Below are positions 62,992 through 64,000 of a DNA stretch of 64,000 nucleotides, piece by piece. Origin of the DNA: Streptomyces cellulosae (lineage in GTDB: Bacteria > Actinomycetota > Actinomycetes > Streptomycetales > Streptomycetaceae); NCBI GenBank assembly GCA_014655195.1, contig BNBH01000011.1, positions 1 through 64,000 on the forward strand. The letters run 5' to 3'. Both the position numbers and the translations under genes were made by a program. Below the pieces are notes generated by a model that searched no databases, was not told where the DNA came from, and saw nothing but the letters and a program-made list of their open reading frames with translations. Numbering within the stretch: the stretch's first letter is position 1; the number at the start of each line of letters is the position of its first letter.

Positions 62992-63357
62992 ATGACGACC
63001 GCGGCACAGCCCGTGTTCGGTACCGACACCCTGCGGCGGGGCGTCGAGGCGGACACGCCCGACATGCTGAAGTCGCTCTACGCGGACGACGCGGAGCTGC
63101 GCGTCGTGGATCACGTCAGCGGGCCGAGCCACCCGAAGGTGCTGCACGGCAAGGACGAGATCGCCGCGATGCTGGACGACGTCTACAGCCGCGACATGAC
63201 GCACGCGCTGGAGGCGTGCGTCGTGCAGGGCGATCACGCCGCCTACTGCGAGAGCTGCCTCTACCCGGACGGTGTGCGGGTGCTCTCGGAGTCGATGCTG
63301 ACGTTGCGCGACGGCAAGATCACGGGGCAGGTGCTGATCCAGGCGTGGGACGAGTGA
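62992..63357 (+). CDS. SnoaL/NTF2-like protein
   Basis: This 121-residue cone-shaped NTF2-like fold reads LRRGVEADTPDMLKSLYADDAELRVVDHVSGPSHPKVLHGKDEIAAMLDDVY. It ends LTLRDGKITGQVLIQAWDE. SnoaL-like proteins include cyclases, isomerases and binding proteins, and I cannot tell which. ATG 62992 has GAGGAGGTG about eight bases upstream. Its last 38 bases overlap the 3' end of the convergent LysR-type gene. Confidence 0.85.
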   Translation: MTTAAQPVFGTDTLRRGVEADTPDMLKSLYADDAELRVVDHVSGPSHPKVLHGKDEIAAMLDDVYSRDMTHALEACVVQGDHAAYCESCLYPDGVRVLSESMLTLRDGKITGQVLIQAWDE

Positions 63358-64000
63358 CACCGGGCGCCGTCGTCCTCGTCGCGTCGGCGAAGGTCTCGAC
63401 GAGCGGGGACGGACGGTCGCCGTCCCAGGCGAGGGCGACCGTGCCGGGCGGTACGTCCGCGAGCGGGACGTAGGCGATGTCGGGGCGCGGGAAGACAGCC
63501 GCGACCGACTCCGGCACCATCACGACGCCGCTGCCGGCCCGGACGTACGCCAGGATCTCCTCCATGTCGTGCACGTCCGGGCCGCGCAGCCACCGGGTGC
63601 CGTCGGGGCGCGGGTCGGCGTTCCAGACGGCGGACCACGCCGGGGACGCGCCCGCGTAGCGCAGCAGAGGTTCGTCGGCGAGGGCGCGCAGCCCGACCGT
63701 GTCCTCGCCGGCCAGGGGGTGCCGTACGGGAAGGACGACGCAGAGCCCCTCCTGGTAGAGCGGCAGCACCCGCAGCCGCTCCGCGTCGACGGGCAGGCGT
63801 ACGAAGCCGACGTCGGCGGTGCCGTCGAGGAGGTCGGCGGACTGGCTCCACCACCGCAGCCGGACCAGTTCGATCCGCACCTGCGGCTCCCGCGCGGAGA
63901 ACGCGTGCAGCGGCGCGGTGATGTCGGAGCTGAGCATGAAGCCGACCTTGAGCACGCCCTCGCCCGCCGCGATCCGCCGGACGCGGTTCTGCGCGGCGCG
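63320..64000 (-). CDS. LysR-type transcriptional regulator, 5' end beyond window
   Basis: The frame is open to base 64000 and reads into the window as RAAQNRVRRIAAGEGVLKVGFMLSSDITAPLH. This is the hinge and start of the LysR substrate-binding domain. It continues with RIELVRLRWWSQSADLLDGTADVGFVRLPVDAERLRVLPLYQEGLCVVLPVRHPLAGE and later GSGVVMVPESVAAVF. The N-terminal helix-turn-helix is outside the window. Its target is probably adjacent outside the window. Confidence 0.88.
   Translation of the reverse strand, partial: RAAQNRVRRIAAGEGVLKVGFMLSSDITAPLHAFSAREPQVRIELVRLRWWSQSADLLDGTADVGFVRLPVDAERLRVLPLYQEGLCVVLPVRHPLAGEDTVGLRALADEPLLRYAGASPAWSAVWNADPRPDGTRWLRGPDVHDMEEILAYVRAGSGVVMVPESVAAVFPRPDIAYVPLADVPPGTVALAWDGDRPSPLVETFADATRTTAPGVTRPTPGSAPAP

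Overview
The window is high-GC actinobacterial chromosome, almost certainly Streptomyces. It has strong third-position GC bias, many GTG starts, purine-rich ribosome binding sites, mycothiol-dependent formaldehyde oxidation, DUF5709/DUF5133/DUF3662 proteins, SpoIIE-type phosphatases and FxSxx-COOH and graspetide peptide loci. It looks like ordinary chromosome with several accessory or lineage-specific patches. I saw no rRNA, tRNA, CRISPR array or prophage. The only mobile DNA is the 3' end of an IS481-type transposase at the left edge.

Layout. 1-3126: IS fragment and a membrane sensor PP2C phosphatase. 3127-4639: ferredoxin reductase behind a possible iron box. 4715-7087: GH65 sugar phosphorylase or hydrolase (-). 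7293-11424: a five-gene (-) signalling module of three Roadblock/LC7-like proteins, a DUF4388-type protein and a GAF histidine kinase. 11750-15122: hypothetical and membrane proteins. 15243-16434: a graspetide (omega-ester RiPP) precursor with its ATP-grasp ligase. 16474-22188: small proteins, a GlxA-type regulator, a half-size ABC exporter, an aldo/keto reductase and a VOC protein. 22319-24732: an oxidoreductase and a secreted GH64 beta-1,3-glucanase behind a LacI-type operator. 24941-32572: small conserved proteins, a membrane glycosyltransferase-like protein, a HAD phosphatase, a P-loop kinase, GNAT, DUF3662 and RpiR proteins. 32573-33290: a 718-bp non-coding gap carrying a four-copy 85-bp tandem repeat. 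33291-38294: an ANTAR/GAF/PAS/PP2C protein, a peptidoglycan-binding membrane protein, a stand-alone ATP-grasp protein and an alpha/beta hydrolase.

38302-46904 is the most interesting region. It is a complete FxSxx-COOH locus transcribed leftward: precursor peptide ending FNSGV, radical SAM/SPASM maturase, AAC(3)-like protein, TIR-like protein, and a 1307-residue MinD-like/STAND/TPR protein. Immediately beside it lie a four-helix DUF4231 protein and a SLOG-like nucleotide-binding protein. The mix of a modified peptide, a TIR, a STAND NTPase and SLATT/SLOG-like proteins suggests a peptide-linked signalling or conflict system.

48729-50388: a RibD-like reductase, a cluster of decayed gene fragments and a 55-residue membrane protein. 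50608-64000: metabolic and secreted genes, including a DUF35 Zn-ribbon protein, an F420-type PPOX protein, a methyltransferase, a MalY-type PLP enzyme, an S1 protease, an L,D-transpeptidase, two SDRs, the mscR/MBL formaldehyde-detoxification pair, a second ABC half-transporter, a SnoaL-like protein and a LysR regulator cut by the right edge.

Several genes have no ribosome binding site but carry a TAnnnT hexamer exactly 7 nt before the start codon, which suggests leaderless transcripts. Strong hairpins lie between several convergent gene pairs. Starts were set mainly by ribosome binding site and family length. All functions are inferred from motifs read by eye.
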